This document shows, piece by piece, positions 12,186 to 22,648 of a stretch of 64,000 bases of DNA. Under the pieces are notes generated by a model. It made no database searches, was not told the DNA's origin, and was given only the letters and a program-made list of their open reading frames with translations. This DNA comes from Martensiomyces pterosporus. Lineage: Eukaryota; Kickxellomycota; Kickxellomycetes; Kickxellales; Kickxellaceae. The translations under genes were made by a program, and so were the position numbers. The stretch's first letter is position 1, and each line of letters begins with the position of its first letter. The DNA lies in contig MU603953.1 in the NCBI GenBank assembly GCA_025201845.1, positions 6,085 to 70,084 of the forward strand, given 5' to 3'.

Positions 12186-13081
12186 GCGGCTGCGTCGGCG
12201 CTGGCGGCTCGTTTTTCTGTGTGGACCGGCTGGTGCGTTTCTTTGGAACATCCTTCTCTCTCACTATTAAAATGAGCAATAGTCGGGGCCATGCTTTATG
12301 TTTTCCCGTTTGCCTTGAAAATACGAAACATGTCCTGACCTTTTAAACACATATTCCATGTATCCACCGTGCACATGCGTTTGTGTCATGCATGGTGCTG
12401 GGCGATGGCCGTGGCTTCGGCTGGATCAGGAGCCTGCGCTGAGAAGCACGATCTGTACGACAGTTTGCTTTCGCAAATTTGCGAGAGAAAACTTTTCTTT
12501 CGCCAGACACGCCAGCTGGACATGATGCTGTGGTTTGCAGTCTCGCTAGTTTTTGCTGGCACTAGGAATTCAGCAAGAGTGCACACCACCGACGGACAGG
12601 CAAGCGCTAAAAGGGTCATGGCATATGGAGATCAAGGTCGTTGCTGTGCTGTGTCCAGCCCACCTCTGCTTTGCCTCTTTAAAATCCACCAGCCTTCACC
12701 CGCCACACTGAATACCACGCATATTTATGTGCGATCAAGCAACCGCAGATAAAAAAAAAATGAAATGCCAGCGATCACTGTGCGCTGGCTGCGATCTGGC
12801 ATTGGTTGGTGAGGGGTGAGAGTAAGCAAAAAGCAGTATCTGGCATATTGCCCGCCGTATACTCTTATTTCCGCAATACGCTTTTCTGTCTGCCCATTCC
12901 TCCTTCTATTAGCGAATTCGGGCAAGAACTAATAACTTCCTCGTTCCATTTCTTTGCTTTCCTTGGGCATAGCACTCCCTTTGCCTTGTAAATACAGACA
13001 GAGCCTGCATACGAGCTTCCACGCACACACACCCTCCCTGAAAACGAGCAGCAGCGGCGATCAGCGATCAGAGAGCCAGCC
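12186..13081. other. Intergenic region, RPL21 to RIM2
   Basis: No gene seen. It contains a perfect 14-bp palindrome (12471-12484, TCGCAAATTTGCGA), AT-rich sequence around 12730-12770, and the presumed promoter and leader of the carrier gene. Confidence 0.55.
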
Positions 13082-14107
13082 ATGTCTACCGCTGGAACGG
13101 CAATACAAGGCAGCAAGGCTACGAACACAAAATACAGCAACAAGCATGTGCCTGCGGCAGTTGAGCGGCACGTCGAACCATGGCTGCACTTTGTGGCCGG
13201 TGGGCTGGGCGGCATGGCTGGGGCAGTGGCCACATCCCCCTTGGACGTCCTGCGCACCAGACAGCAGCTTTCGGGGGTCAGCCGTGACGCCCGGTTAGAC
13301 CAAATGAGCCTACTGCGCCGGGCCATCCAGCCCCTCACACAAACCGGCGGGTTCTTGAAGCAACTGTATGCACGCGAGGGCGTTCGAGGATGGTTTGCCG
13401 GGCTGGGGCCTTCGTTGGCTGGAATCGTGCCCGCACGTGCGATTCAGTTTTTCACTTACGGAAACGGCAAGCGCGTACTGGCGCAGTGGAACGGCGGCAA
13501 GGAGACACCGCTGGTGCACTTGTCGGCAGCCGCTTTTGCCGGCATCGTCACTACGACGGCCACCAACCCCATCTGGATGGTCAAGACCCGGATGCAGTTG
13601 CTCCAGGGCGTGTACAAGAACAGCCTCGAGTGCCTGCGCGCGATCATCCAGAATGAGGGGCTTTTGGGGCTCTACAAGGGCACCAGCGCCGCCTATTTGG
13701 GTGTCTCTGAGAGCGCCATTCAGTGGATGATTTACGAGCAGCTGAAGAAGGCACTGAAGAACCGTCAGGCCCAGTCGGGGTCCCATGCGGGCGGCGCAAA
13801 GACCATGTACGACTGGTTCGAGTACTTTGGCGCTGCTGCGTCGGCTAAACTGTGTGCCTCGGTAATCACTTACCCACACGAGGTTCTCAGGACCAGGCTG
13901 CGCCAGCCTCCTGATGCCCAGGGGAATGTCAAGTACAGGGGACTGGCACACACAGTAAAGGTCGTGTATGTCGAAGAGGGGCTACGGGGGTTATATGGCG
14001 GTCTGACTGCCCATCTCCTGCGCACAGTGCCAAACGCCGCTATCATGTTCCTGTCGTATGAGCTTGTATTGCACCACTTTGGCACCACCACGACAAAGCG
14101 AGAATGA
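13082..14107 (+). CDS. RIM2: Mitochondrial pyrimidine nucleotide carrier, Rim2/SLC25A33-36 type
   Basis: Single exon, 341 residues. Three tandem carrier repeats are clear from the signatures SPLDVLRTR (around residue 57), NPIWMVKTRMQ (around 163) and YPHEVLRTRLR (around 265), each followed by a G-x-x-G-L-Y/F-x-G type helix. The NPIWMVKTRMQ form of repeat 2 is typical of the Rim2/SLC25A33/SLC25A36 branch, which moves pyrimidine (deoxy)nucleotides across the inner mitochondrial membrane for mtDNA and RNA synthesis. The start has a good context (GCCATGTC) and the N-terminal 35 residues are variable and polar. The substrate is inferred from family membership; a folate/FAD carrier is the nearest alternative. 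Confidence 0.87.
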   Translation: MSTAGTAIQGSKATNTKYSNKHVPAAVERHVEPWLHFVAGGLGGMAGAVATSPLDVLRTRQQLSGVSRDARLDQMSLLRRAIQPLTQTGGFLKQLYAREGVRGWFAGLGPSLAGIVPARAIQFFTYGNGKRVLAQWNGGKETPLVHLSAAAFAGIVTTTATNPIWMVKTRMQLLQGVYKNSLECLRAIIQNEGLLGLYKGTSAAYLGVSESAIQWMIYEQLKKALKNRQAQSGSHAGGAKTMYDWFEYFGAAASAKLCASVITYPHEVLRTRLRQPPDAQGNVKYRGLAHTVKVVYVEEGLRGLYGGLTAHLLRTVPNAAIMFLSYELVLHHFGTTTTKRE

Positions 14108-14227
14108 ATGAAGACTGCATTAGATCAAACAGCGCAATATTCTTAATAGGACCCTAATACTGGACCAGACTGGAGAAGCAAATAAGAGAAGGGAGTGGAG
14201 ATGTAGAGGACAAGCGTCCTTTTTTTT

Positions 14228-16957
14228 TTACTTTGAGGTTCGCATAAAGTCGACCATGCACGCAGAGTATCTGATGAGACCATCGACCGTAGACCACTGA
14301 ACCTTGCACTCCTTGCGAAGCTCAGCCAGCAGCGGCTCAAGATCGCCTGCATTAGCCTTGATGATGTCTGCAAAGACGCCCAAGAACACTTGCAAATATG
14401 CCTGCGCAAGCTCAAAGTCGCGCTTGGACTTGAGCTGCGAAGTAGTTGCCTGGATGAACGACTTGATAGCGCGCAAGTCGTCGTCCAGAGGCAGCGTGCG
14501 GATTTCGAGGTCCACGGCTGACGGGTTGAGCTCCTTCAAATAGTCAAACACGGCCCCATGCGCCATCGTCTGCTGAGTGCGGTAAAGCACGCGCGCCAAG
14601 CCAGACTGCGCCGACACAGTGGAGACCTTTGTGCGCTCGACTGGCTCGCTCCCCCCCTCAGAGCCATCCTTCGCCTGTGCATCAATGTCAAACCGGTGCT
14701 CAACGCCCTCAAGCGAGGGCAGGAAGAATGGCGCCTGCTCAGGCGCCTTAGGTGCCCTCTCTGGCATGTTGCGCTTTTTGATGGTAGACAGGCTCAGCAG
14801 CGTCTGCCACTTGGACTTTGGCAGGCTCGACAAAGTGACCATGTTGTCTGTCAGCTGCTCGGGAGCCAGGTACACGCCAGCATCGCTGCCATCTTGTATG
14901 CCGTCAGCCCGAGCCTCTCCCTCCTGTTCGCCGTCTGTCTCGCTGGCGAGGCCTGCCGACGTGGGCATGGCGACCAATGCAGCAGCATCTGCGGATTCCT
15001 CATCCTCGGTGGCCTTGATCTGACGCAGAGTGACCTCCGTGAACTGTGTGCGGTTGGCCCACAGGAAAATACCGACGCTGTCCATGTGCGCAGTCGCAAG
15101 GAAGTCGCCGGTAGGGGAGAACGCCACCGAGACGGGGACGCTCTCAACACGGAACCAGTCGACCATGTGGCCGGTGGGCAAGTCCCAGGTGCGGATGGTG
15201 CTATCCAACGAGGTGGTGACAATCCACCGCCCATCGTTGCTAAACGCCAGATCTGTGATCCGGTTCCGGTGTCCCGCAAACTTACGCACAACACGCTGCG
15301 ACTCCGAATCCACGACGCGCACACAGGCGTCGTCGCAGATACAAGCCAGCAACCCGCTCTCCCTATGAAGCACCAGCTTGCTGGGGGTAGATGGGAGGCT
15401 CACGCAGCAAAGCTCGGCGCCCAGAGCAAAGTCCCAGATACGCAGAGTGCCGTCCAGAGACGTCGAGTAAACACGCTGGTTGCAAGCATCGGACTGGATA
15501 CCAGTGACAGCCTTTGAGTGGCCAGCGAACGTGCGGCGGGACAGGCCGGACTGCATGTTGACCATCTCAATGGTGCCGGAGCCAAGCCCGAGGAAGCCAA
15601 AGTTGCCACAGGCGCTGATTGCAACTGCGCGCACAGTGGTGCGATCCGAGGACTCGACCGTATACTTGCCCAGAGCCTTGCGATCCACGGACCACGTGTG
15701 GGCGTCCCGGCCGCCCTGGTGGCAGCTGAGAACATCATCCCAGTCCTTGCTCATTGCCGGGTTCGATGCAAAGTGGGTGATCTGCGAGAGACGCAGGTCG
15801 CTCATCTTGACCTTGCGCGCACGTGCCTCGCTAGCAAGAGAGCCCTGCGACATCTCGACATTCTGCGCATCGCGGACTACAGAGAAGAAACGCAGAGAGC
15901 GGTCGCGACCAGCACTAAGAATGTGGCGGCCCTCGCTGTCGTGGTACCTGATCAGCTGCGGCGCAGCAAAATGTCCGCTGCGCTGGCGCAGCAGTCTGGG
16001 CACGCCATCCTGGCCGTCAAACAGCCACTCCTTGACCGAGTTGTCAGCACTAGAAGTCAGAAGCAACGGCTGCCCGGCAAGGAAGTCAATGGCGGGGATC
16101 ACGCCGTCGTGAGCCCCCTGCATGACGTGGATCAGGCGCTTGTTGTTGAGGTCCCACAGCGCAACATCGCCCTCTGCGTTCGACGACGCCATCATGGGCA
16201 CGTCGTCGGTACGGAACGAAATAGCAGTAACACGCCCCTCCTGCGACAGCTGCATGACCGAGCGGTCCTGCTTGATGTTGTGGAGCAGGATGCGGCCGTC
16301 CAAAAGCCCCAGCGCAATAACGTCAATGACGGGCGCCTGCACCATGCACGCAACACCGCTGCCAAACGACTTGAACTCGTACAGGCACCTGCGTGTCTGG
16401 ATGTTCCACACCTGCATCGTGCCCTGCGCACTGCCAATGACGATCTTATTCACGTATGTGCTCGGGTGCACAACAGCGGTGACCTGGAACGACTCCCGCT
16501 CAAACTCGATTTCGGTAAACAGCTCTCTGGTGTTCTTGTCCCAGATGACTAGCGTGTTGTCGTCGGCAATGGCAATGATGTAGTCCCCAAACTGCACTAG
16601 GTTGTTAATCTCTCCGCGATCCACAGCCTCGAGCTCGCCCACAGCCCTGCCACGGCGGCACACGGATACCTTGCCACCGCAAGAGACAAACGTCTCGTCG
16701 CCTATCGAGATAACTGAGGTGATGTCGGCGGCAAAACGCGGACCAACGAACAGGAGGTTGAGTTTTTCGGCGTCATATACGTGGAACGACCGCCCGATCC
16801 CTGTGGTTACAAACGCCGCCTGCCCGCGGTACTGGACGGAATGGGGTATGCTGCTGGCGATGTATCCAAGCGCTCTGTAAGGATCAAACAAGCGACTTCC
16901 GCTCTGTGGCTTGGTCGACGCTTTCTCGGCGCGCGCCTTCTTTACTTGAGTGACCAT
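14228..16957 (-). CDS. UTP21: U3 snoRNP protein Utp21 (WDR36)
   Basis: Single exon of 909 residues (yeast Utp21 is 939). It begins with a basic MVTQVKKARAEK tail, then F-D-P-Y-R-A-L-G-Y that opens the first of two WD40 beta-propellers, with many G-H/W-D repeats to about residue 640, a low-complexity acidic linker, and the C-terminal Utp21-specific helical domain (Pfam Utp21) ending near MRTSK. The protein is in the UTP-B subcomplex of the SSU processome and acts in 18S rRNA maturation in the nucleolus. The frame stays open upstream for 64 codons through a poly-Phe stretch made by an A-run, but the ATG at 16957 has the better context and matches the family N-terminus. The stop is followed by an A-run in the sense strand. 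Confidence 0.94.
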   Translation of the reverse strand: MVTQVKKARAEKASTKPQSGSRLFDPYRALGYIASSIPHSVQYRGQAAFVTTGIGRSFHVYDAEKLNLLFVGPRFAADITSVISIGDETFVSCGGKVSVCRRGRAVGELEAVDRGEINNLVQFGDYIIAIADDNTLVIWDKNTRELFTEIEFERESFQVTAVVHPSTYVNKIVIGSAQGTMQVWNIQTRRCLYEFKSFGSGVACMVQAPVIDVIALGLLDGRILLHNIKQDRSVMQLSQEGRVTAISFRTDDVPMMASSNAEGDVALWDLNNKRLIHVMQGAHDGVIPAIDFLAGQPLLLTSSADNSVKEWLFDGQDGVPRLLRQRSGHFAAPQLIRYHDSEGRHILSAGRDRSLRFFSVVRDAQNVEMSQGSLASEARARKVKMSDLRLSQITHFASNPAMSKDWDDVLSCHQGGRDAHTWSVDRKALGKYTVESSDRTTVRAVAISACGNFGFLGLGSGTIEMVNMQSGLSRRTFAGHSKAVTGIQSDACNQRVYSTSLDGTLRIWDFALGAELCCVSLPSTPSKLVLHRESGLLACICDDACVRVVDSESQRVVRKFAGHRNRITDLAFSNDGRWIVTTSLDSTIRTWDLPTGHMVDWFRVESVPVSVAFSPTGDFLATAHMDSVGIFLWANRTQFTEVTLRQIKATEDEESADAAALVAMPTSAGLASETDGEQEGEARADGIQDGSDAGVYLAPEQLTDNMVTLSSLPKSKWQTLLSLSTIKKRNMPERAPKAPEQAPFFLPSLEGVEHRFDIDAQAKDGSEGGSEPVERTKVSTVSAQSGLARVLYRTQQTMAHGAVFDYLKELNPSAVDLEIRTLPLDDDLRAIKSFIQATTSQLKSKRDFELAQAYLQVFLGVFADIIKANAGDLEPLLAELRKECKVQWSTVDGLIRYSACMVDFMRTSK

Positions 16958-18930
16958 TTCACAGCTGTAGAAACCAAGCCGTAGCCGTTTGTAATGAAGG
17001 GAAACAACGCAGATAATAATAAAGAGGGTGGGGATAGCAAGGAGAGCCCTGCCAAATTTCAATTGACGCAAGCTTTTCTTGAGGCGGCAGCAGCGCTTAG
17101 CAGTCGAGCTTGAGAGAGCGAAAAAGAAAAAAAAAAAAAAAGAATGCACACAGCCAAATAAATAGATGTGATCACGATGAATTGCCGGCTCGGATCAGCT
17201 GATCGGATCAGCACCCTGTGTGCTTTGAGCCCAGCGCCCAGATGATGGTCCCAGCGAATTGCCAACGCCACAGCTCCTCAGCGTCTGTGGTTACTCGGTT
17301 ACCCAGATCCTCTGTCCCTACCCTCCCCCACCCAACGGTTGGGATATTCCATGTGTCCGTAGACCATTCCATTGTTGGGTAGATTCCCTTTCCGTCGGTG
17401 GATCTCACTTGGCTGCGAGTCGAATTGCAGTTGGAGGCAGATCTGCTTTCGGTGCTTACAACATAGCCGCAGGAGTAGTCAACATGCGATGGTAGCATGT
17501 AATAGTAGCTCAGCGGCGTATACACAGCATGCCATCTTCACAACCCCCCGCGCCCTATCCGAAGGCTGAGAGGGACTCCATAGATGGTGTGCGTTGCGTC
17601 TTCATTATCAGCAGCACCAGCATCAAAATGAAAGCAGCATTGATGAAAATGAACATTCTATTCTAGCCATGTTCATGCTCCATTCTGCCAGACGTTCAAG
17701 AGGAAGCAAGGAGATGAGCCCAAAATGGTTTGTTTGGTCCACCAAGGGGACTGCTCAACTGCCTAGGTGGACCATTTGGATAATAGAGGCAAGCTAGTTA
17801 AGCTTACTGCTCGGGCTATTGTGTTCAAAGCCAGGTTGACGAACAATGTGCAAGATGCGACCATTAGTGTACATGCTGTTTTCTTTCTGCTTCTCAACAA
17901 AGCGACGACGTTTAAAAATAAAGTTTATCTGCAAGCGGTCCAAAACAAAGAATCCCTGCTATCCCTCCTCGCCTCGCTCATTCAGCTCACTCACTGTTTC
18001 ATTCTGCATCGATGCCATGCCATTGTGCTAGGCGCTTGCTCCTTCCTCGACTTACGGTGTTTGTAAATTAGATAGCCTCTCCATCCATTGTGCCCGATTG
18101 CTCAATGCCAACGCGGCTTTGGCTTGTCTAGACTCGCTGGTCCAGCGGTCCGCTCCGCTTGTCTGTTGCATTTCAATAGCATGGCGATGGCAGCCGATTT
18201 CCAATGCTAGTGCTGGTGCTTGTGCTGTTGGCAGGGGCGTCAAAGCAGCAGTAGCGGTCTACTATACGAGAAACCAGGTCATTCAGAGATTGTTTGTGTA
18301 GACTGCTATTTGCCTATAATAGCAGTACTTAGGACCGCTTCTGCCTCGTTTCTCCTCTCCGCCTTGCCATTTAAATCAACAAAACGCCTCTACTGCGCTC
18401 CTCGCACTTCAGACTAGACGCTTATTCAGTCAAACTGATCTCGCTTCTACCTATCTACCTCGCCATTCGCCAGCCTTCCCTCCCTTCTACCCGCTCGCAA
18501 CGCCGCCCACGCCTCCTTCCCCTCCTACCTTTCTATCCTGTCACATCTCTGCGACCGTGCTCCTTGCTACCGCGACTGAGCTGCACATTGTGGCTTCCAG
18601 CACTTTGACCAACCTTCATGCCCTAACATCTGCTTTCCTTACATTACTATTCCCGATACTCAATTGTGCTGTGTTGCCTGAAGAAAAGCCTGGCATTTTG
18701 GTTTTGTCCAACCCACACCCGCTCGCTCTATTAAGCAAGGCACCGTCCGCACATCTGCTGGAATCACCTTTTCCTCAATACCGTTCCCTACACCCTTCCC
18801 TGCACCCTCACCGCCTCGATCGCAAACACGCTGCATTTATCTACGCGTCACATTGCCATTGCTCTATACATTACTGCCCACATACGTGTATCCTCAGTGC
18901 ACTCGCTCGTCTACTTGTGCAACACTGGCC
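16958..18930. other. Intergenic region, UTP21 to unknown Ser/Pro-rich gene
   Basis: Nearly 2 kb with no convincing gene. It contains an A-run at about 17128-17143, a 12-bp palindrome GATCAGCTGATC at 17193-17204 in the UTP21 upstream region, and a long pyrimidine-rich stretch at about 18420-18800 that is probably the leader of the next gene. Confidence 0.5.
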
Positions 18931-20235
18931 ATGTCGGGTGTTGACGATATCACTGCACTTGCTCGAACGCTGTGCCACAGAACCGCCGCTAGCACTAGCA
19001 CCCACAAGGCTGTACTTTTGAAAAACGCGTTCCAATGCCATGGGGAGCAAATCAAGCTAAACATTGGCTCGCCCAAGCCAAACATCAACACAGACAACAC
19101 GCTCTGCGCATCATTGGGAATCAGGGTGCGTGTCGATGAATTGCAGCCCGCAAACGATCCATTCATAGTCGATAACATTTTCAAGTCGCCAAAGAAGCGC
19201 CGTCGGGGGCTTTTGTCGTGGAGCACTATCCAGGCAGCCGAGCTCGCGCTGCATGCTGAGCAACAGGCCATTGCAGCGCCGCAGAGGGACTTTCAAAGGC
19301 AAGCGCGCGCAAAGAGCAGAAGGCGCAGCATCCTGGGCACGAAGTACAGCTTCTCATCGATGCGCAGAAGACATGCAGGATCCAGTGGGGGCAGCTCTGG
19401 CCGCGACCACTCGCGCTCGGCAAGTGACCCGACGTTTGCCGTTGCGTCCACATCGCCGTCAACCTCGTCTTCCGCGCATTGCGAATCGGCGGCATCGTCT
19501 TCCTGTGCGTCGGCCACGCCACAAACCTCTCCTTGCCCTGCTAGCCCACGCTCGCTCCCGTCATCGACCGCAACTACTCCTGAGAAGCAGCATAAAAGAT
19601 GCGTGTGCCAGCCATTGTTCCCAAAGCTCCCCAGCTACGACAGCGGCATCAGCCCACCTGGACACCGCCATTCCGATAGCTTTGCACGCATCTTGTCTGC
19701 ACAGGGCCCAAGCACACTTCGCGGAGTCCCTGGACATCCAGCGCCGTGCGTACCAAGGACACGGCCTACTCCGTACATCTCCGTAAGCGCCCTACGGCTG
19801 GTGAGCAGTGGTAGCGCGAAGTTGCGCGTGCCTGAAGCCGTCGCCATTCGCGGTGGCGCTGGGCTGCGCTCACAAAGATGCACATCAATGCCTTGCTCCG
19901 GCTTGAAGAATGGCAGGGGCGGGGTGAGCACTGGTCCTGTGCTTCCGCTTGTTGAGCGGCAGCCATTGTACCCTGCCTTCCCGGGGTGCACTATTCCTCT
20001 ATCGCCGTTCCAGATGGTCACGCCTCCGTCCAAGTTCGACAGCGTCAAAAACTCGCTCGACTTGAAAAAGGCAGCTGCTCCGTCGTCATCGCCCAGCGTG
20101 ACCACAGCAGCTGCGCCAGCAAGTCCTAAAGCAGAGGACGAAGTGTCGCCATGGCTTTGGCCGACGGCATTCAAATTTCTCAGGCGGATAGTCGTTTGTG
20201 GAGGCGGTGGTGGCTGCGATGGGCGGAGGAGATGA
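18931..20235 (+). CDS. Unknown Ser/Pro-rich basic protein
   Basis: A 434-residue frame from the ATG at 18931 (context GGCCATGTC); the frame is open 26 codons further upstream but that part reads like leader sequence. I do not recognise a family. The first 100 residues look folded and end in F-K-S-P-K-K-R-R-R, a likely nuclear localisation signal. This is followed by a basic patch (around 145-175), then a long Ser/Thr/Pro/Ala-rich stretch with a C-x-C pair near 230, and a short C-terminal end with L-R-R-I-V-V-C and a poly-Gly run. No transmembrane segment is evident. It may be a regulatory or cell-cycle phosphoprotein, but that is a guess. The codon pattern and length support a real gene; function is open. 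Confidence 0.65.
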   Translation: MSGVDDITALARTLCHRTAASTSTHKAVLLKNAFQCHGEQIKLNIGSPKPNINTDNTLCASLGIRVRVDELQPANDPFIVDNIFKSPKKRRRGLLSWSTIQAAELALHAEQQAIAAPQRDFQRQARAKSRRRSILGTKYSFSSMRRRHAGSSGGSSGRDHSRSASDPTFAVASTSPSTSSSAHCESAASSSCASATPQTSPCPASPRSLPSSTATTPEKQHKRCVCQPLFPKLPSYDSGISPPGHRHSDSFARILSAQGPSTLRGVPGHPAPCVPRTRPTPYISVSALRLVSSGSAKLRVPEAVAIRGGAGLRSQRCTSMPCSGLKNGRGGVSTGPVLPLVERQPLYPAFPGCTIPLSPFQMVTPPSKFDSVKNSLDLKKAAAPSSSPSVTTAAAPASPKAEDEVSPWLWPTAFKFLRRIVVCGGGGGCDGRRR

Positions 20236-20914
20236 GCTAAGCATCTCCAGCTCTCCTGTGCTTGTTTATTTGCTATTCTTTTCTTTTGTGATGTCTACAA
20301 TGCATATGGCAGATACACTGGCTGCCTCATGCCCCTCTTGGCATTACTACAGAAGAGTGGTTGAGCATTGCGATGGGCAGTTCTTTAGTGCTGTCAGGAA
20401 TCACTGCCTGTATTGGCAGTGAGGGTGTGTCGCCGGGGCCGTTTATGCTTACCACAGTGAAGGTGTGTGCGGGACCACGAATCTGCCGAGCGGATTCCGC
20501 CGGCATGTGGACATACAACGCTTGGCGCTGCTGAGTGGTCGCGTGTCAAGGCGTTTTTTGCTGTGCGGAGTTGGCCCCTGGCTGTTCCAAAGAGCAGCTT
20601 CCTTTTGGTGTGACGCTTGTGGACAATTACCTGCTACTATCTGTCCTCTCGTTTTGTTGGGTTCCCAGTCTTTTCCACCCACTATTGAGCGGGCGGAATA
20701 GAATAGGAGGAATGCCGAGTAGAAGCCACGCTCTAGCACTCTTAAAGACAGCATGCAGAGAAGGCAATGCGACTCTTGCTCCCTTTCATTCGCTTCTCTT
20801 GCTAATTTAACCCTTTCAAAACAGCCCTATTTGCTATCCTTTAGTATTCCACATCCTAATATCTTCCGCTAGTCGCATGGCTTTTGGGTTGACACGCATA
20901 CGCACACACAAATA
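20236..20914. other. Intergenic region upstream of GPHR gene
   Basis: No gene recognised; AT-richer sequence and short frames only. Presumably the 3' end of the preceding gene and the promoter of the next. Confidence 0.5.
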
Positions 20915-22648
20915 ATGCTGGACTATGTCGTTCTTGCGGGCTCCTTTGCCTTTAGCTTTTTCATCGGATGGGTGTTCCTTGCCCGGCGTCTGCTCGAGTC
21001 AGTCGACGTATCCACCCCAGTCTCTGGCCCACCTGAGACGGAGAAATCCACACAGCTCACCAGCACGATGATGATGGCACCGCAGGCCCAGGGACTCGTC
21101 GATGGGCAGGGCAGGCGCCGGTTTGATGCACAAAAGACGCTTGTCTATGCCACATTCTCGCTTGTGTTCGCGCAGGGCAGCGTGCTGTTTGAGCTCATCA
21201 TCTTTGAGATCAGCAGCGTTCTCAGCAAGGATATGCGGTGGTACTTTTGGCGCGCCGACCTCGGATTCCTCCTGCTCACGATACTGGTAGCCATCCCGCT
21301 GGGCCAGTTCTTCCTCCTGCTTTCCAACATCCGCCGTCGCTCGCATATCCCGCTCTACCGCCGCGTCCTGTATGCGCTCTTCTTGTGGGCGCTGTTCTTC
21401 TACGCCTTCTGGAGCCTTGGGACGTACCTGCCGCTGGACAGCTTCTCGCGGATCAGGGAGGCCACAGGTGCCACGGACATGCTGTCCATAGAGCCCGTGA
21501 CTGCGCGCGTGGGCGTTGTAGGCGTGGCGTTGATGGCGGTGCTTTCCGGCTTTGGTGCGGTGAACAGCCCCTACCGCCAGCTCTTTGTCTTTGTGCATCA
21601 CGTCAGCCCTGTGCAGCTCGAGGGTATGAGGCGCCAGCTGCACTACTCGCTGGAGCTGCTGATTGACAAAAAGAAGCTGGCTGCGCGGATGGAGTCGCAG
21701 GCGACCAAGGAAAAGGAGGCACAGGAAGCCGCTCCACGCAGCTCAGTAGGCGCGTTTGTTTCTTCAGCCATTGGAAACCTGCTGCACGCGAGCACCCAGC
21801 GCTCCAGAGACAGGGGCCTGGCAGAGCTTCGTCAGGAGATTGGCGACTTGGAACGCGTGACGCAGGAGCTGTTTGCCGATGTAGAAACGATGTGCTTGGA
21901 GCACGATAGGTACGAGGCATCAAAGACACTTGCTGGTCGGTCGCGCAACGTCCTGGGCTACTTCTTTGCTCTGTTCTGTGTCAGCAAAATCGCAATGACG
22001 CTCGGCGGCATCTTGCTCAATCGTGTTGGCCACTCGGACCCGGTCACAGGCGTGCTCACACTGGCAGCAACGCATATTAGCCCCGATTTCGACATGGTGT
22101 TCTGGTCACAGCAGCTGAGCTTCGCCATGGTCGGGATCATGGTCGTTGGCTCTATTCGCGGGCTGCTGATCCAGTTCACAAAGCTGTTCAACACGTTTTC
22201 TAACACGGTCTCGCCCTCAAACGTCGTGCTGTTCCTGGCCCAGATCATGGGGATGTACTTTGTCTCGTGCATGCTCATGATGCGCATGTCGCTGCCGCCA
22301 AAGTACCGCCCGATGATCTCCGAGGTCCTGCAGACCACTGGGTTTTACTTTTACAAGCGCTGGTTCGACATCATATTCCTCGTCTCTGTCGTCGCATCAG
22401 CACTGCTGGTGTTCCTCTCGCACCAGGAGCAGAGCGACAAGTACTCGATGCTCGGTCGCGACTACTACGATAGCAGGGACTCGGACGAGTTCTCGGTTGA
22501 CTCCATCTCCATCGACATCCCCGCCGATCCCTACACCCCCGCCATATCGCAAAGAAGCTCGTGCTCCTCTTCGCCCGTTCTTGCATCCACGCCGCTGTCG
22601 GCATTCTTCCGCTCGTCTTCGGATGCGGGAAGGGACAAGCTCCATTGA
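20915..22648 (+). CDS. Golgi pH regulator (GPHR/GPR89 family)
   Basis: Single exon, 577 residues. About nine hydrophobic helices are visible. Family blocks in order are G-W-V-F-L (TM1), LVFAQGSVLFELIIFEI, R-V-G-V-V-G-V-A-L-M-A-V-L-S-G-F-G-A-V-N (the GPHR N-terminal hallmark, around residue 200), a coiled central loop, RNVLGYFFALFCVSKI, the H-S-D-P-V-T-G element, SIRGLLIQFTKLF, LAQIMGMYFVSC, and the end F-Y-x-x-W-F-D-I-I-F-L-V-S. The family forms an anion channel of the Golgi membrane that helps keep lumenal pH low; plant members are the GTG proteins. A polar insert of about 35 residues lies between TM1 and TM2 compared with animals, and the C-terminal 60 residues are Ser-rich and unique. The start fits the short lumenal N-terminus. 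Confidence 0.93.
   Translation: MLDYVVLAGSFAFSFFIGWVFLARRLLESVDVSTPVSGPPETEKSTQLTSTMMMAPQAQGLVDGQGRRRFDAQKTLVYATFSLVFAQGSVLFELIIFEISSVLSKDMRWYFWRADLGFLLLTILVAIPLGQFFLLLSNIRRRSHIPLYRRVLYALFLWALFFYAFWSLGTYLPLDSFSRIREATGATDMLSIEPVTARVGVVGVALMAVLSGFGAVNSPYRQLFVFVHHVSPVQLEGMRRQLHYSLELLIDKKKLAARMESQATKEKEAQEAAPRSSVGAFVSSAIGNLLHASTQRSRDRGLAELRQEIGDLERVTQELFADVETMCLEHDRYEASKTLAGRSRNVLGYFFALFCVSKIAMTLGGILLNRVGHSDPVTGVLTLAATHISPDFDMVFWSQQLSFAMVGIMVVGSIRGLLIQFTKLFNTFSNTVSPSNVVLFLAQIMGMYFVSCMLMMRMSLPPKYRPMISEVLQTTGFYFYKRWFDIIFLVSVVASALLVFLSHQEQSDKYSMLGRDYYDSRDSDEFSVDSISIDIPADPYTPAISQRSSCSSSPVLASTPLSAFFRSSSDAGRDKLH

Noticed and set aside
15518..16552. Plus-strand frame of 344 codons
   Set aside because: Antisense of the UTP21 WD40 region.
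16958..17149. 64-codon upstream extension of UTP21 with poly-Phe
   Set aside because: Made by an A-run in the leader; the in-frame ATG at 16957 fits the family better.
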